A stretch of DNA of 27,347 nucleotides, from positions 1-27,347 of the forward strand of contig CALZAJ010000004.1 of assembly GCA_945613785.1 (NCBI GenBank), in the 5' to 3' direction. Under the pieces are notes generated by a model that saw nothing but the letters and a program-made list of their open reading frames with translations, did not search any database and had not been told where the DNA came from. The position numbers and the translations under genes are program-made. Numbering within the stretch: position 1 is the first letter of the stretch; the number at the start of each line of letters is the position of its first letter. Origin of the DNA: an uncultured Verrucomicrobiota bacterium. GTDB taxonomy: Bacteria; Verrucomicrobiota; Kiritimatiellia; RFP12; UBA1067. Positions 15,590 through 24,270 of the stretch are shown here, one piece after another.

Positions 15590-16372
15590 TTTGAATACGG
15601 CAACCTCGAGCACGAAGCGCTGGAGGAATGGGTACGGAGCGATCTGAAGGATTCGGATGATGCCGAGGCGATTGCCGCATTCCTGGAGGAACATGTCGAC
15701 GCGTTGCTCGCGGCGCGCTTCGGAACGGAGATTCCGTCCATTGTCGGCTTGCAGGGTGAATCGGTCAAGCGCCGCCTTCGACACTTTGCGCCTGTCCAGG
15801 TCGCGCGTCATCGCGCGGGATGGACGGTGGTGGCCGTCGAGGAGAAGCTCGAGATCCGTTACGGGAGTACGCTCTTCAAGGGCAAGGTCGACCGCATCGA
15901 CTACAATCCGACGACGGGTGCATGGTGCGTGATCGACTACAAGACGTGGGACAAGGCCGAGAAGGAGAAGACCGAGACCTATGACGCGAATAAGGGCGTC
16001 TGGCGGAGTTTGCAGCTGGCCTTCTATTGTGCGATGCTCGACGTCTGCGGCTGCGAGCCGTTTGCCGCGGCGAAACGCGATCAGATCGAGGCCTGCTACT
16101 GCATTCTCGGCAAGACGGAGGAGGACGTCCTCTTCTCGGAGCCGATGAACGGCGGGTTCGTGCCGACGGCCGAAAAAGAGATCGGCCGTCTGATGAAGCG
16201 TCTCGAGGCCGGTGTCTTCTGGCCGCCGTCGTCGAAGGACGAATGGCAGTGGGATTACAAGGACTGGCTGTTGCCGCGTCCCGAGGAAAGCGTCTCGGCG
16301 GCGTGGATCGCCGATCAGGAAACGCGTGTCGTCCGTGCGGACGAAGCGGAACAGAAGGAGGCGGCAGAATGA
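15590..16372 (+). CDS. addB: AddB nuclease domain, same frame downstream of the amber codon
   Basis: Directly after the TAG the frame continues FEYGNLEHEALEEW, the conserved G-x-x-x-H helix of AddB/RecB nucleases. It then reaches KGKVDRIDY and VIDYKTW, the D...DYK catalytic centre (around residue 725-742 of the joined protein). The active site is thus intact but separated from the helicase part. The nearest in-frame alternative start is TTG at 15704, which would lose the G-x-x-x-H helix. The C-terminal Cys cluster of the iron-sulfur AddB type is not visible. The stop overlaps the addA start in ATGA. Either the protein is made only by readthrough, or this is a recently broken gene. Confidence 0.75.
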   Translation, partial: FEYGNLEHEALEEWVRSDLKDSDDAEAIAAFLEEHVDALLAARFGTEIPSIVGLQGESVKRRLRHFAPVQVARHRAGWTVVAVEEKLEIRYGSTLFKGKVDRIDYNPTTGAWCVIDYKTWDKAEKEKTETYDANKGVWRSLQLAFYCAMLDVCGCEPFAAAKRDQIEACYCILGKTEEDVLFSEPMNGGFVPTAEKEIGRLMKRLEAGVFWPPSSKDEWQWDYKDWLLPRPEESVSAAWIADQETRVVRADEAEQKEAAE

Positions 16373-19338
16373 ATCCCAATCTCCTGATCGAAGCTTCGGC
16401 GGGTACGGGAAAGACGCAAGCCCTCGCGAATCGGCTCATCGAACTGTTGCGTGCCGGCGTCTCGCCGCAGGAGATCGTTGCGCTGACGTTCTCACGTGCC
16501 GCGGCGGGTGAGATCTTCGAGCGTTTCGTGACGTTGCTCGCGACGAGCGCCGAAGAGAATCCGCCGGACGCGGCCCTGTTGCGCAAGGTGATTGCCACGC
16601 AGCATCTCTCGCAGATCGGAACGCTCGACAGCTTCCTGATGAAGATCGTCCGTGCCTTCCCGCTGGAGCTCGGACTCGTCGGCGAGCTGGAGATGATGGA
16701 TGAGTACCGTGCGAAGGAGGAGCAAGCGCGCATATCGTTCTCGATCCTGAGACGGACGGATGCGAAAACGCGCAAGGCGTTCGCCGAGGCATTTGCGTTG
16801 GCGATGAATCGTGAGGACGTCCGGAGCTTCATCGAAACCTATCGCACGTTCATCTTCGGCTGGCATGAGCGTTTCGCGGCCCAATCCGCGCAGGAGGCCT
16901 GGGGTGATCCCCGAACGATCTGGGGCACGACGCCGTCCTTCGCCTCGGTCACCGAACGCGAACTCGCCGCGGCGGCCGATGAACTGGCGACGGTGGAGGA
17001 GACGGACGACTTCAAGAAGCTTGTTGATTGGGTCCGTCATTTCCGCGGCACGTTCCCGACGGCGGGCCTCGCCAAGAAGCTCGTCGAGCTGGGCCCCGAG
17101 ATTCTCTCGGGGGCAACCGTTGAATTCGATTTTGGCCGCGGCAAGAACAAGCACCGCGTCTATGGTGGTGAGGCGGCGTCGAAGATCCGCACGGCGATGA
17201 TGTGCGTGTACGGCTATGTCGTCCGTCGCAAGCTCGAACTCGCCCGCGGCATCCACACGTTGCTGGAGACGTTCGAGAAGGACTATGCCGCGCGCGTGCG
17301 TAACACGGGCAAGCTGGTCTTCGGCGACGTGCCGCGTCTCATCACCGGCCTTGGCGCGAACGAGCGCCTCGCACTTGAGTATCGTCTCGATTCGCGCATT
17401 CGCGCGTGGGCGCTGGATGAGTTCCAGGACACGAGCCGCGAACAGTGGAAGGCCCTGGGTGATCTCGTGGACGAGTCGAAGCAGTCGGGCGGCGAGAAGT
17501 CGGTCTTCATCGTCGGCGACTGCAAGCAGGCGATCTACGGCTGGCGCAACGGCGACGTGACGATTTTCGAGCGAGAGAAGGAGAGCGGGTGCTATCAACT
17601 CGGCGAGCTGGTGAAGACGTACCGCTCGGGTCCTGCTGTCGTCGAAGCCGTGAACCGTGTGTTTGCGAGCGGTGCGGTCTCGTCCGAATTCCCCGCCTGG
17701 AAGTGTCCCGAACACGAATCGGCCCGGCCTGAGCTGGACGGCTTCGTCCACGCCTTCGACGCGCCGGGATCCAAGATGAAGGACTTCATCGAGCCGGTGG
17801 CGAACGCCTTGCGTGCGGTCGATCCGGTGGGACGCGGCCTCGCCGCGGCGGTCCTCGTCCGTTCGAACACCTTTGGCGCCGAGCTTGCGAAGGGACTCAA
17901 GGCGCTGGGCATCGAGGGCGTCGTCTGGGAGGGCGAGAGCGCCATTCTCGACACGCCGGCGCTCGCGCCGTTCCTGGATCTCGTCCAATTGGCGGACCAT
18001 CCGGGCGACGAGATGGCCTGGCGTCATTTCCGTCTGACCCCGCTCGCGGCGGCGCTTTATCCGGACGGACTCCCGAAGGCTGCGGCCATTTCGCGCGAGA
18101 TGTCCCTTGCATTCACAACGCAGGGCCTTGTCCGCACGTTGCGCAATCTGCGCGCGAAGCTGCCGGAAGATCCTGAGATCGCGTGGAACGCTTTCAGCGA
18201 GGCACGCTTTACGGACATGCTCCGTGCGGCGAGCGAATTCGAGCTGTCCGCCGAGCCCGGGACGCGCCTCTCGGACTTCGCGGGCTTCCTTGCCTCGAAG
18301 GAGAAGCGCAACCTGGCCGAGCCCGGCAAGATCAAGGTCATGACGATCCATCGTTCGAAGGGTTTGGGTTTCGACTATGTGGTGTTGCCGCTCTATGAAC
18401 ATGAGGGACTCAATGCGGAGCCGAAGGGCCCGCTGATCGGCGAGGGCTGGATCCTGCCCGATCCCGGGTCGAAGGTCTCTCCCGTGGTCGGCGGACTCGA
18501 CGCGGCGGCGGCGCTCCGCAAGGATCGCGCCGAACAGGAGGCTCTCTGCACGTACTATGTCGCGCTGACGCGCGCCAAGCGCGCGATGACGATCATCTGT
18601 CATCCGCCGGCTAAGACCGAGGGCAAGACGCGGCGATTCTCGGATTTCGTTCGGACGACGATCGGCACGGAGCCGCTTGGCAATCCCGCGTGGTATGCGG
18701 CGGTGCAGAAGGGTACGGAGGGCACGGAGCAGAAGCCGGACGACGCTGGCTGGCTCGCGCGTCCGGTCCGCGGACCCCGTGTGCGTGTCACGCGTCGTCT
18801 GCCGTCCCAGGGCTTCCATGACGGACAGTCCGCTGGTTCGCTTTTCGCCTTGCACGCTGCGAAGAGGACGGCCGCTGAAGCCGGTACGGCCGCGCACAAG
18901 GTCTATGAGTCCATTGCGTGGATCGATCCGGCCTCACCGAAGGGTGAACGCGAAGCGTCGATTCTTGCGAGTGCCTGGCGCGAGGCCTTCGTGCGTCCTG
19001 AAGATGCGGTCGAGCTCTGGCGCGAACGCTCGTTCGAGGTGTTGAAGGACGGCAAATGGACGTCGGGTCAGTTTGACCGTGTGGTCTTCCTCGGCTCGGG
19101 TGCGGACCGTCGGGCGATCATCTACGATTTCAAGACCAACCGTCGGCAGCGGGGCGAGAGCGAGGCGGACTTCAACGCGCGCATGACCGCCCAGTATGCT
19201 GGCCAGCTCACGGCTTATCGTTCCGCGATCACGTCCCTCACCGGCATCCCCGCCGACCATGTCGTCAGCAAGCTGCTTCTGGCCGAAACCATGGGCGTGG
19301 TCGAATGCGGATCGGCTTCGGTTCCGCGGGAGGCATAA
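16369..19338 (+). CDS. addA: AddA helicase-nuclease (UvrD/RecB family)
   Basis: 3'-5' helicase and nuclease subunit that unwinds and trims double-strand breaks for RecA loading. The 989 residues are on the short side for AddA. Helicase motifs run in order: Walker A ASAGTGKT (9-16), LTFSRAAAGEI, Walker B LDEFQDTS (about 350), IVGDCKQAIYGWRNGD, VKTYRSGP, VMTIHRSKGLGFDYV and YVALTRAKRAM. The C-terminal nuclease has GTAAHKVYE, FDRVV, IIYDFKTNRR (about 915-925) and QYAGQLTAYRSA. The ATG at 16369 overlaps the addB stop and is served by a perfect AAGGAGG (16355-16361), which could keep AddA translated despite the amber codon in addB. Confidence 0.94.
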   Translation: MNPNLLIEASAGTGKTQALANRLIELLRAGVSPQEIVALTFSRAAAGEIFERFVTLLATSAEENPPDAALLRKVIATQHLSQIGTLDSFLMKIVRAFPLELGLVGELEMMDEYRAKEEQARISFSILRRTDAKTRKAFAEAFALAMNREDVRSFIETYRTFIFGWHERFAAQSAQEAWGDPRTIWGTTPSFASVTERELAAAADELATVEETDDFKKLVDWVRHFRGTFPTAGLAKKLVELGPEILSGATVEFDFGRGKNKHRVYGGEAASKIRTAMMCVYGYVVRRKLELARGIHTLLETFEKDYAARVRNTGKLVFGDVPRLITGLGANERLALEYRLDSRIRAWALDEFQDTSREQWKALGDLVDESKQSGGEKSVFIVGDCKQAIYGWRNGDVTIFEREKESGCYQLGELVKTYRSGPAVVEAVNRVFASGAVSSEFPAWKCPEHESARPELDGFVHAFDAPGSKMKDFIEPVANALRAVDPVGRGLAAAVLVRSNTFGAELAKGLKALGIEGVVWEGESAILDTPALAPFLDLVQLADHPGDEMAWRHFRLTPLAAALYPDGLPKAAAISREMSLAFTTQGLVRTLRNLRAKLPEDPEIAWNAFSEARFTDMLRAASEFELSAEPGTRLSDFAGFLASKEKRNLAEPGKIKVMTIHRSKGLGFDYVVLPLYEHEGLNAEPKGPLIGEGWILPDPGSKVSPVVGGLDAAAALRKDRAEQEALCTYYVALTRAKRAMTIICHPPAKTEGKTRRFSDFVRTTIGTEPLGNPAWYAAVQKGTEGTEQKPDDAGWLARPVRGPRVRVTRRLPSQGFHDGQSAGSLFALHAAKRTAAEAGTAAHKVYESIAWIDPASPKGEREASILASAWREAFVRPEDAVELWRERSFEVLKDGKWTSGQFDRVVFLGSGADRRAIIYDFKTNRRQRGESEADFNARMTAQYAGQLTAYRSAITSLTGIPADHVVSKLLLAETMGVVECGSASVPREA

Positions 19339-19342
19339 AGCG

Positions 19343-22081
19343 ATGGTGTCTGTACGGCCAAAACTGGCCCTGGTCTTTCTCGCGTGTTCGTTCGCGGCGC
19401 AGGCCACCGTCCCCACGGTCACCGTTACGGACATGCTGGCAGCCCACGAACGCCGCCTGTTGCGTGAGGACGGCATCCTCGCGCCGGCGCGTCATGCCGT
19501 CACCAACGGCTTCGGCGCGGTCCTGATGACTGGCCCCGGTGCCATGTCCGTCGGCACTTATTTCATTCGGCTCCGCGATTCCGACGGTTGGGCTGAGATC
19601 CGTAACGGAGAAGGGCTGTTGACGTCCGAGATCGCGCCGATTCGCGCGGGTGCGCAGAATCTGATCGGCGAACGCTTTGGTTTCATCCCGGGCGACGACA
19701 CGCCCGAGGAACTGCGCCTCTCGCACCTCGTTTCACAATGGGAAGTCGTCTCGCCTGAGAGGGCTGCGGAACTGGAAGCGATCGACGTCATGGCCTCGGC
19801 CCGTCGTTCGGTCCGCCGCGCCGCGTCCGCCCTGGCGGTCACCAACCTGATGTTCACGGGCATCTCCGTGGCGTCGGACTCCGTGACCTACACGCTTGAG
19901 CGTCCGCACGGATTCGCCATCCCGCGGGACCTCATCGACCTCTATACGTCCGTCGACCTGCGTGCAAGATGGTCGTGGTTCAAGACGCTGGACTTCACGG
20001 ATACCGACTCGATCACGGATACGATTCTGAAGCGGCAGGTGCCCGGATGGACGGAAGGGTCGGCTGCACCGCATACCAACGGCTGCATGACGGTGACGAA
20101 TGTCGTCGCGTCCGCCTTCGAGAGCGGCACGCTCTACACGAACGAGACGTGGAACTGCGATCACCAGTCGGTCTCGGAATCGCCCCTGTTCCTGCGTGGC
20201 GCGGATCTCACCGACACCGACGGTGACGGACTCACCGATGCCGCGGAGCGTTGGGTGCACGGCACGGATCCGCGGGAGCCGGATTCCGACGGCGACGGGC
20301 TCAACGACGGCTGGGAGGTTGCGCATGCGTCGAACGGGTATGGTCCGATGACGGCGAATGCGGGCGGCTCGACGGATCCCGATTCTGATCCCGACGGGGA
20401 CGGTCTGACGACGTTCCAGGAGGCGATGCTCGGCACGGATCCGTTCGATGCCGACACCGACGGCGACGGAATAGCCGATGGCGTCGAGGTCAACGCCGCG
20501 GCGCTTGAGGCCTATCTGACGGTCCTGACCAATCAGCTGTTCTCTTCGGGAGTGGAGCCCGCTTCTGGGCCAGAAGGGCGTAATTCGCGTCCGATGAACG
20601 TCGGCTTCTCGTTTCCGAGCTGGTCGGTCGTTCCGCTGTTGCGAACCTTCACGAATCCGAAGTCCGCCGAGAATGGACTCTACGAGGCGGTGGCGCTGCT
20701 TGTCGGAGACCCCAGCAGCAGTCATTCGGAGAAGTATGAGCTGACCGTGTCGCCGGTTGCGGGCACGGGTCTCGGCGAGGTGCCTGAGACGATCAGGTTG
20801 GTGAATTCCCAATACGGGTTCTGCGACAAGATCTGCATTTTCCTCAGGAAGGGTTGGCGCTACGAGGTCTCGTTGCGTCACGTGTCGACCAATCTTCCTG
20901 CCGATGTCGGTCGTGATCCCGATTACGCCTTGATCGGTGCGGCAGGGTCTAATCACGTGGTGTTCTCAGATCCAGACGGATTGTTTGGGGCGTGTTCTGT
21001 GACTGATAGTGGCTTCTTGGGCGCTGGGAAGCGGGCGACATTGACTGTTTATGATGTTGAAGTGATCATCTGTAAACCGGAGAGTTTTAATGAGGAGCTT
21101 GAAGAGTCGAGAGTGGTCTTGGATAATGAACTCATGAAGATCCGTCTTGAAATAAGGCCGCGCCCCAACTCCACGAGTGAAATTGTCCCGATATTTGGAG
21201 ACAGCCTGACATTGTCTACGAGTGGAACACTTCCGAGCGGTGCACAGGTTCCATTAAGTGAGGCCTCATCTTTTGGGTATGAGGGAGCTTCTGCCGTATG
21301 GAGATTTTCCTTCTCTCGTGACGATTTGATTCGCAAGGGACTGGTCCCTGAGAATGATGAGGATGGGGTTGATGAGAAGGCATGGGCTGATTTAGCTGAT
21401 TTAAATCCTAGCTCTGGGCAGGATCTGACCGACAGCGAGGCTTTTGGCTCCATGCCCTGCGAGGATCGAGGTTGCGCTAGTTTCTCGACAATGCTGGGTC
21501 TTGATTCTGATCCTGCGATGTCCAACCCATCGCTATCCTATTTTAAAGCTGCTGGCCGGGAGCTGTTTGCAGTCTCGTTTGGCGGAACTCGCAAAAAGCG
21601 GCAGGTAATGAATCAGGCTGACTTTTTTTACTATTCAGGACATGGCCACCACATCGACGCTTCTCTTCAGAACGGTATCACGCCAGCCATGATTGCTGCA
21701 TGGTGGAACAGGGATCTTGACTGCTTTGTTGCCTCGGGGTGTTCGATTATGGACATAAACGATTACAATTGCAACTATCCATCGGATCCCGTGAATCATC
21801 GCGCTTCTCCTGGGAAGCGATGGGAAGCAGTTGGCCCTCGGGTACTGCTTGGATATAACTTTAGGGGACCTGGTGATGCTGGCGGAGCACCTGCGCGGAT
21901 TGCCGGATTTTGGAACGCTAATCGTGCTGGCATGGGGGCCGTGAGCGCTTGGATGAAGGCGAATGAAGCGAATCGGGCCTGGCATGCGTGTGCGATTGTA
22001 AAAGGGGTCGAGTATAGGTATTTCAAGGCAAAATTATGGGGTCGGCACGAGCAGTGCGTTGTGCCTCGGAGTGAGTGGTAA
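19343..22081 (+). CDS. Secreted DxDxDG-repeat protein with C-terminal caspase/gingipain-like domain
   Basis: The 912-residue product has a signal peptide (MVSVRPKLALVFLACSFAAQA). Two clusters of thrombospondin type 3-like calcium-binding repeats lie at about 288-330 and 343-384 (DTDGDGLTD, DSDGDGLND, DPDGDGL, DTDGDGIAD). The C-terminal part has YYSGHG (H767) and VASGCS (C800), the His-Cys dyad arrangement of clan CD proteases. The 33-residue spacing equals that of gingipain R as I recall it. A Gly-rich region follows (LLGYNFRGPGDAGG). Proteolysis is inferred. GGGAGG (19328-19333) lies 9 bases before the ATG, which is 4 bases after the addA stop, so it may be read from the repair operon. GC drops sharply around 20940: hand counts are 37 of 60 at 20641-20700 and 29 of 60 at 21361-21420. 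Confidence 0.78.
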   Translation: MVSVRPKLALVFLACSFAAQATVPTVTVTDMLAAHERRLLREDGILAPARHAVTNGFGAVLMTGPGAMSVGTYFIRLRDSDGWAEIRNGEGLLTSEIAPIRAGAQNLIGERFGFIPGDDTPEELRLSHLVSQWEVVSPERAAELEAIDVMASARRSVRRAASALAVTNLMFTGISVASDSVTYTLERPHGFAIPRDLIDLYTSVDLRARWSWFKTLDFTDTDSITDTILKRQVPGWTEGSAAPHTNGCMTVTNVVASAFESGTLYTNETWNCDHQSVSESPLFLRGADLTDTDGDGLTDAAERWVHGTDPREPDSDGDGLNDGWEVAHASNGYGPMTANAGGSTDPDSDPDGDGLTTFQEAMLGTDPFDADTDGDGIADGVEVNAAALEAYLTVLTNQLFSSGVEPASGPEGRNSRPMNVGFSFPSWSVVPLLRTFTNPKSAENGLYEAVALLVGDPSSSHSEKYELTVSPVAGTGLGEVPETIRLVNSQYGFCDKICIFLRKGWRYEVSLRHVSTNLPADVGRDPDYALIGAAGSNHVVFSDPDGLFGACSVTDSGFLGAGKRATLTVYDVEVIICKPESFNEELEESRVVLDNELMKIRLEIRPRPNSTSEIVPIFGDSLTLSTSGTLPSGAQVPLSEASSFGYEGASAVWRFSFSRDDLIRKGLVPENDEDGVDEKAWADLADLNPSSGQDLTDSEAFGSMPCEDRGCASFSTMLGLDSDPAMSNPSLSYFKAAGRELFAVSFGGTRKKRQVMNQADFFYYSGHGHHIDASLQNGITPAMIAAWWNRDLDCFVASGCSIMDINDYNCNYPSDPVNHRASPGKRWEAVGPRVLLGYNFRGPGDAGGAPARIAGFWNANRAGMGAVSAWMKANEANRAWHACAIVKGVEYRYFKAKLWGRHEQCVVPRSEW

Positions 22082-22082
22082 A

Positions 22083-22730
22083 ATGAGAAATGTCATAGTA
22101 TTTGTGCTGCTAGCTTTCGCTTTAATAGAACCGAACGGTCTCTCAAGGGCATCCGTTCTTGGAGAACTAGTAGATTTAACAAGTGAGGCGTGCTCGCACG
22201 CAGAGCAGTTGTTGACGGACGGATTTACAAATAGGATCAGCGAATTGCGGGCGTCGTCATCCTCTGAGCTGGAGAGAGGTGCGGCAGACCTGGCTTTGGC
22301 GATCTCTCTCTATTACCGGCTCGATCACGATGAATCGGCAATAGGCAATGAGGCGATCCTCGCACGCCATCAGACAATTACGTCGAACCTGTGCTATTCA
22401 ATAGGTCAGTCCACAAGCGATTGGATCAAATACCAGAGTGGATTTCAGTATGTCTGCGGATTGAATTACAGTGGGATGGATGCGGAAGGTTTTGCGGCCT
22501 CGACAAATATTCTGGAACGGATTCGTAGAGAACGGCCGGTTTTCGAGGGAACAAACTTCTGGTCAAGTTATGTGAAATGTACATGCGGCACAAATCTGTC
22601 CATTCAAGAAGCATTCCGTCTTAACGCAGCTCTATCCCTGGCTCATGCGGGCAGAATGGCCGAGGTCGCACCGTACACGAACGATCTCTCGGCCGCGGCG
22701 ATGGATCTGTTCGCTCGGGATTTGGAGTGA
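22083..22730 (+). CDS. Secreted family A protein, copy 1 (unknown function)
   Basis: The 215-residue product has a signal peptide (RNVIVFVLLAFALIEPNGLSRAS). The ATG at 22083 is preferred over one at 22059, because it lies one base after the upstream stop and starts the signal peptide. The body is helical, with Cys residues at similar places to the paralogue at 24271 (ITSNLCYSI / LTSNVFYSV; FQYVCGLNYSGMDAEGF / VQYICSLNLAGRDAEGF). The last 35 residues (LNAALSLAH.GRMAEVAPYTNDLSAAAM) are near identical to the paralogue, and the DNA there belongs to a 192-bp direct repeat. I know no family for it. It is probably translated after the caspase-like gene. Confidence 0.72.
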   Translation: MRNVIVFVLLAFALIEPNGLSRASVLGELVDLTSEACSHAEQLLTDGFTNRISELRASSSSELERGAADLALAISLYYRLDHDESAIGNEAILARHQTITSNLCYSIGQSTSDWIKYQSGFQYVCGLNYSGMDAEGFAASTNILERIRRERPVFEGTNFWSSYVKCTCGTNLSIQEAFRLNAALSLAHAGRMAEVAPYTNDLSAAAMDLFARDLE

Positions 22731-22814
22731 TTGAGACAGGATTCAAGGCGAGATACTATAATATTCGGCATGGAAATTTCTGAGATCATTCATGAGATGG
22801 CGGTGAAGGCCCGT
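22623..22814 (+). repeat. 192-bp direct repeat, copy 1
   Basis: Aligns without gaps to 24808-24999 (constant offset 2185) with 9 mismatches, about 95% identity. It covers the 3' 108 bases of the family A gene, the TTGAGA/TATAAT promoter region, and the first 15 codons of proA. Confidence 0.95.
22731..22762 (+). promoter_or_regulatory. Duplicated proA promoter (upstream copy)
   Basis: TTGAGA (22731-22736) and TATAAT (22757-22762), 20 bases apart. The TG of the extended box has become TA in this copy. The relic ATG lies 7 bases after the box. It could now drive the relic and the B genes. Confidence 0.55.
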
Positions 22815-22913
22815 GCGGTTAGGAATGTGGTGACTGAAGTTGCACAATCTCCTGGGTCGCGGGTTGAAATTAAACGGGTAATTACTCCGAATAATGCAAT
22901 CTGGGAGGACTAA
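22770..22913 (+). pseudogene. proA 5' relic fused to unrelated sequence
   Basis: This 47-codon frame starts MEISEIIHEMAVKAR, the same 15 residues as intact ProA at 24955. It then diverges completely (AVRNVVTEVAQSPG...) and ends in TAA, which shares its last base with the ATG of the next gene (TAATG). It is a by-product of the 192-bp duplication and not an enzyme. Because it keeps a promoter 7 bases upstream, it may still be translated as a leader peptide coupled to the gene at 22913. Confidence 0.8.
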
Positions 22914-23668
22914 TGTTTGGACGTGGGCTTGAAAAGTTGATGCTTGGATTCGCGGCCTTGGCATTGGTCGGGAGTTCCGCTTTTGCAGCTGAGCTCCCTT
23001 CCAACGAGGAAATTGCGGCCTTGTTCCAGACTTCAAGGACGAACCTGGAAGCGAAAGAGCGCGTATGGCCACTGATCACGGAGACGTGCAACAATGCCTC
23101 TAACGCATGTCCTGATGAAATTCGACGCGTTCAACACTGCATAGCAACAAACATATTGAATATGTCTGTTGCGACAAACGCAGATTTAGAAGTTAACTTC
23201 GATCCGATTTGCAGCATGGTCCGTGGGCTCTCATGCATGAAGAGCCTAGAGAATGATTGTGAGATAATAGACGGGGTCTCGGATTTCATTGGAAAATTTC
23301 AGACGGTGCCCACCGACTCTTATTCTGCCGAGGTATGGTCTGTCGGGACGAATGCCGAGATTAGGGCGTTTCGGACGCGATGGAGGAACTTGTTAGGATA
23401 CAACAGCCGCATCATACCTTTCCGGGATCAATTAGTGACTGAGTTTTCTCCGCTGTATCTGACCTATGAGGCATCCCTGCCCGAATCTGACAGAGCCCTA
23501 GTGTTGTCAAACGTCATCCGTCGGGCTCATTTGACCAGTGATGAACTGTTGCGTCTACGATCGGGAACGGATGACGATCTTTATGAAGAACTTGAACGGC
23601 AAGCGACAGAGGCAGGATTGATGAATGGCCAATCTGATTCGTCAGGAAGAATAGGTACAAGACAATGA
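22913..23668 (+). CDS. Secreted family B protein, copy 1 (unknown function)
   Basis: The 251-residue product has a clear signal peptide (LMLGFAALALVGSSAFA, then AELPS). The mature part is mostly helical and acidic, with five or six Cys in the first half and a hydrophilic C terminus. GGGAGG (22903-22908) precedes the ATG closely, and the start overlaps the proA relic stop. Its second half matches the broken neighbour: FIGKFQTVPTDSYSAEV against YIGSVQTISTNDYANEI, and LSNVIRRAHLTSDELLRL against LTNIYRRAQMTTEEMELF. The two therefore form a family. The stop overlaps the next start as ATGA. No known domain was recognised. Confidence 0.7.
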   Translation: MFGRGLEKLMLGFAALALVGSSAFAAELPSNEEIAALFQTSRTNLEAKERVWPLITETCNNASNACPDEIRRVQHCIATNILNMSVATNADLEVNFDPICSMVRGLSCMKSLENDCEIIDGVSDFIGKFQTVPTDSYSAEVWSVGTNAEIRAFRTRWRNLLGYNSRIIPFRDQLVTEFSPLYLTYEASLPESDRALVLSNVIRRAHLTSDELLRLRSGTDDDLYEELERQATEAGLMNGQSDSSGRIGTRQ

Positions 23669-24214
23669 AGTCAATTCGCCAAATACTGGTCCTGGCCTTT
23701 TTTGCGGCTTCTCTTGCGCTGCAGGCCGCAGTCCCGAACACTCATGAGATTGATTTGGCGTTTGCTTTCGAAGGAAGCAATCGTGAATGTTATACCAATG
23801 TCTATCCATACCTTGACCAGATTTTTAGGTCACGGGATGATGCTGCAGATGATGACTTGGGTGTACGGTTCTCAAATATTACAGGCGAATGGCGATGCGG
23901 TTAATTTTTGTGCTGACTATATAGGAAGTGTTCAGACGATTTCAACAAACGACTACGCGAATGAAATCAGAATGGCATTTCAGACAAATGGGCTTGATTC
24001 TTGTCGTACAAAGTGGGGGAGGATTTTCTCGTATAACAATCAGCTACCGTCATACAGACGCACTCCTGTTGAGGATTTTGCTCTGATGGTGCAAGGGCAC
24101 GCAAAAAGTTTACAAGAATCTGAACGTGAAGGATTCTTAACGAATATCTATCGCCGAGCCCAGATGACAACTGAAGAAATGGAATTGTTTCGCGACGAAT
24201 ATATCTCCTATTAG
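23665..24214 (+). pseudogene. Family B protein, copy 2, frameshifted
   Basis: The start at 23665 overlaps the previous stop (ATGA) and gives a good signal peptide (IRQILVLAFFAASLALQA, then AVPN). That frame ends at 23904 after 79 codons. The homology to the neighbouring family B protein continues in the next frame to TAG at 24214 (NFCADYIGSVQTISTNDY onward). The crossover lies between about 23820 and 23900; the T5 run at 23822-23826 is a likely slip site. The intact product would be about 180 residues. It may be a mutation, a base-call error or phase variation by the T run. Confidence 0.7.
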
Positions 24215-24270
24215 CTTAAAAATATGTCCGAAGCCGTTTGGGGATTCAAGGGAAGAGGATTGGTGACCTG

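Noticed and set aside
16492..18897. 801-codon minus-strand ORF
   Set aside because: Antisense shadow of addA, which has all helicase and nuclease motifs on the plus strand.
22731..22913. 60-codon ORF as an independent gene
   Set aside because: Its first 13 codons cover the duplicated promoter; the meaningful part begins at 22770 and is a proA relic.
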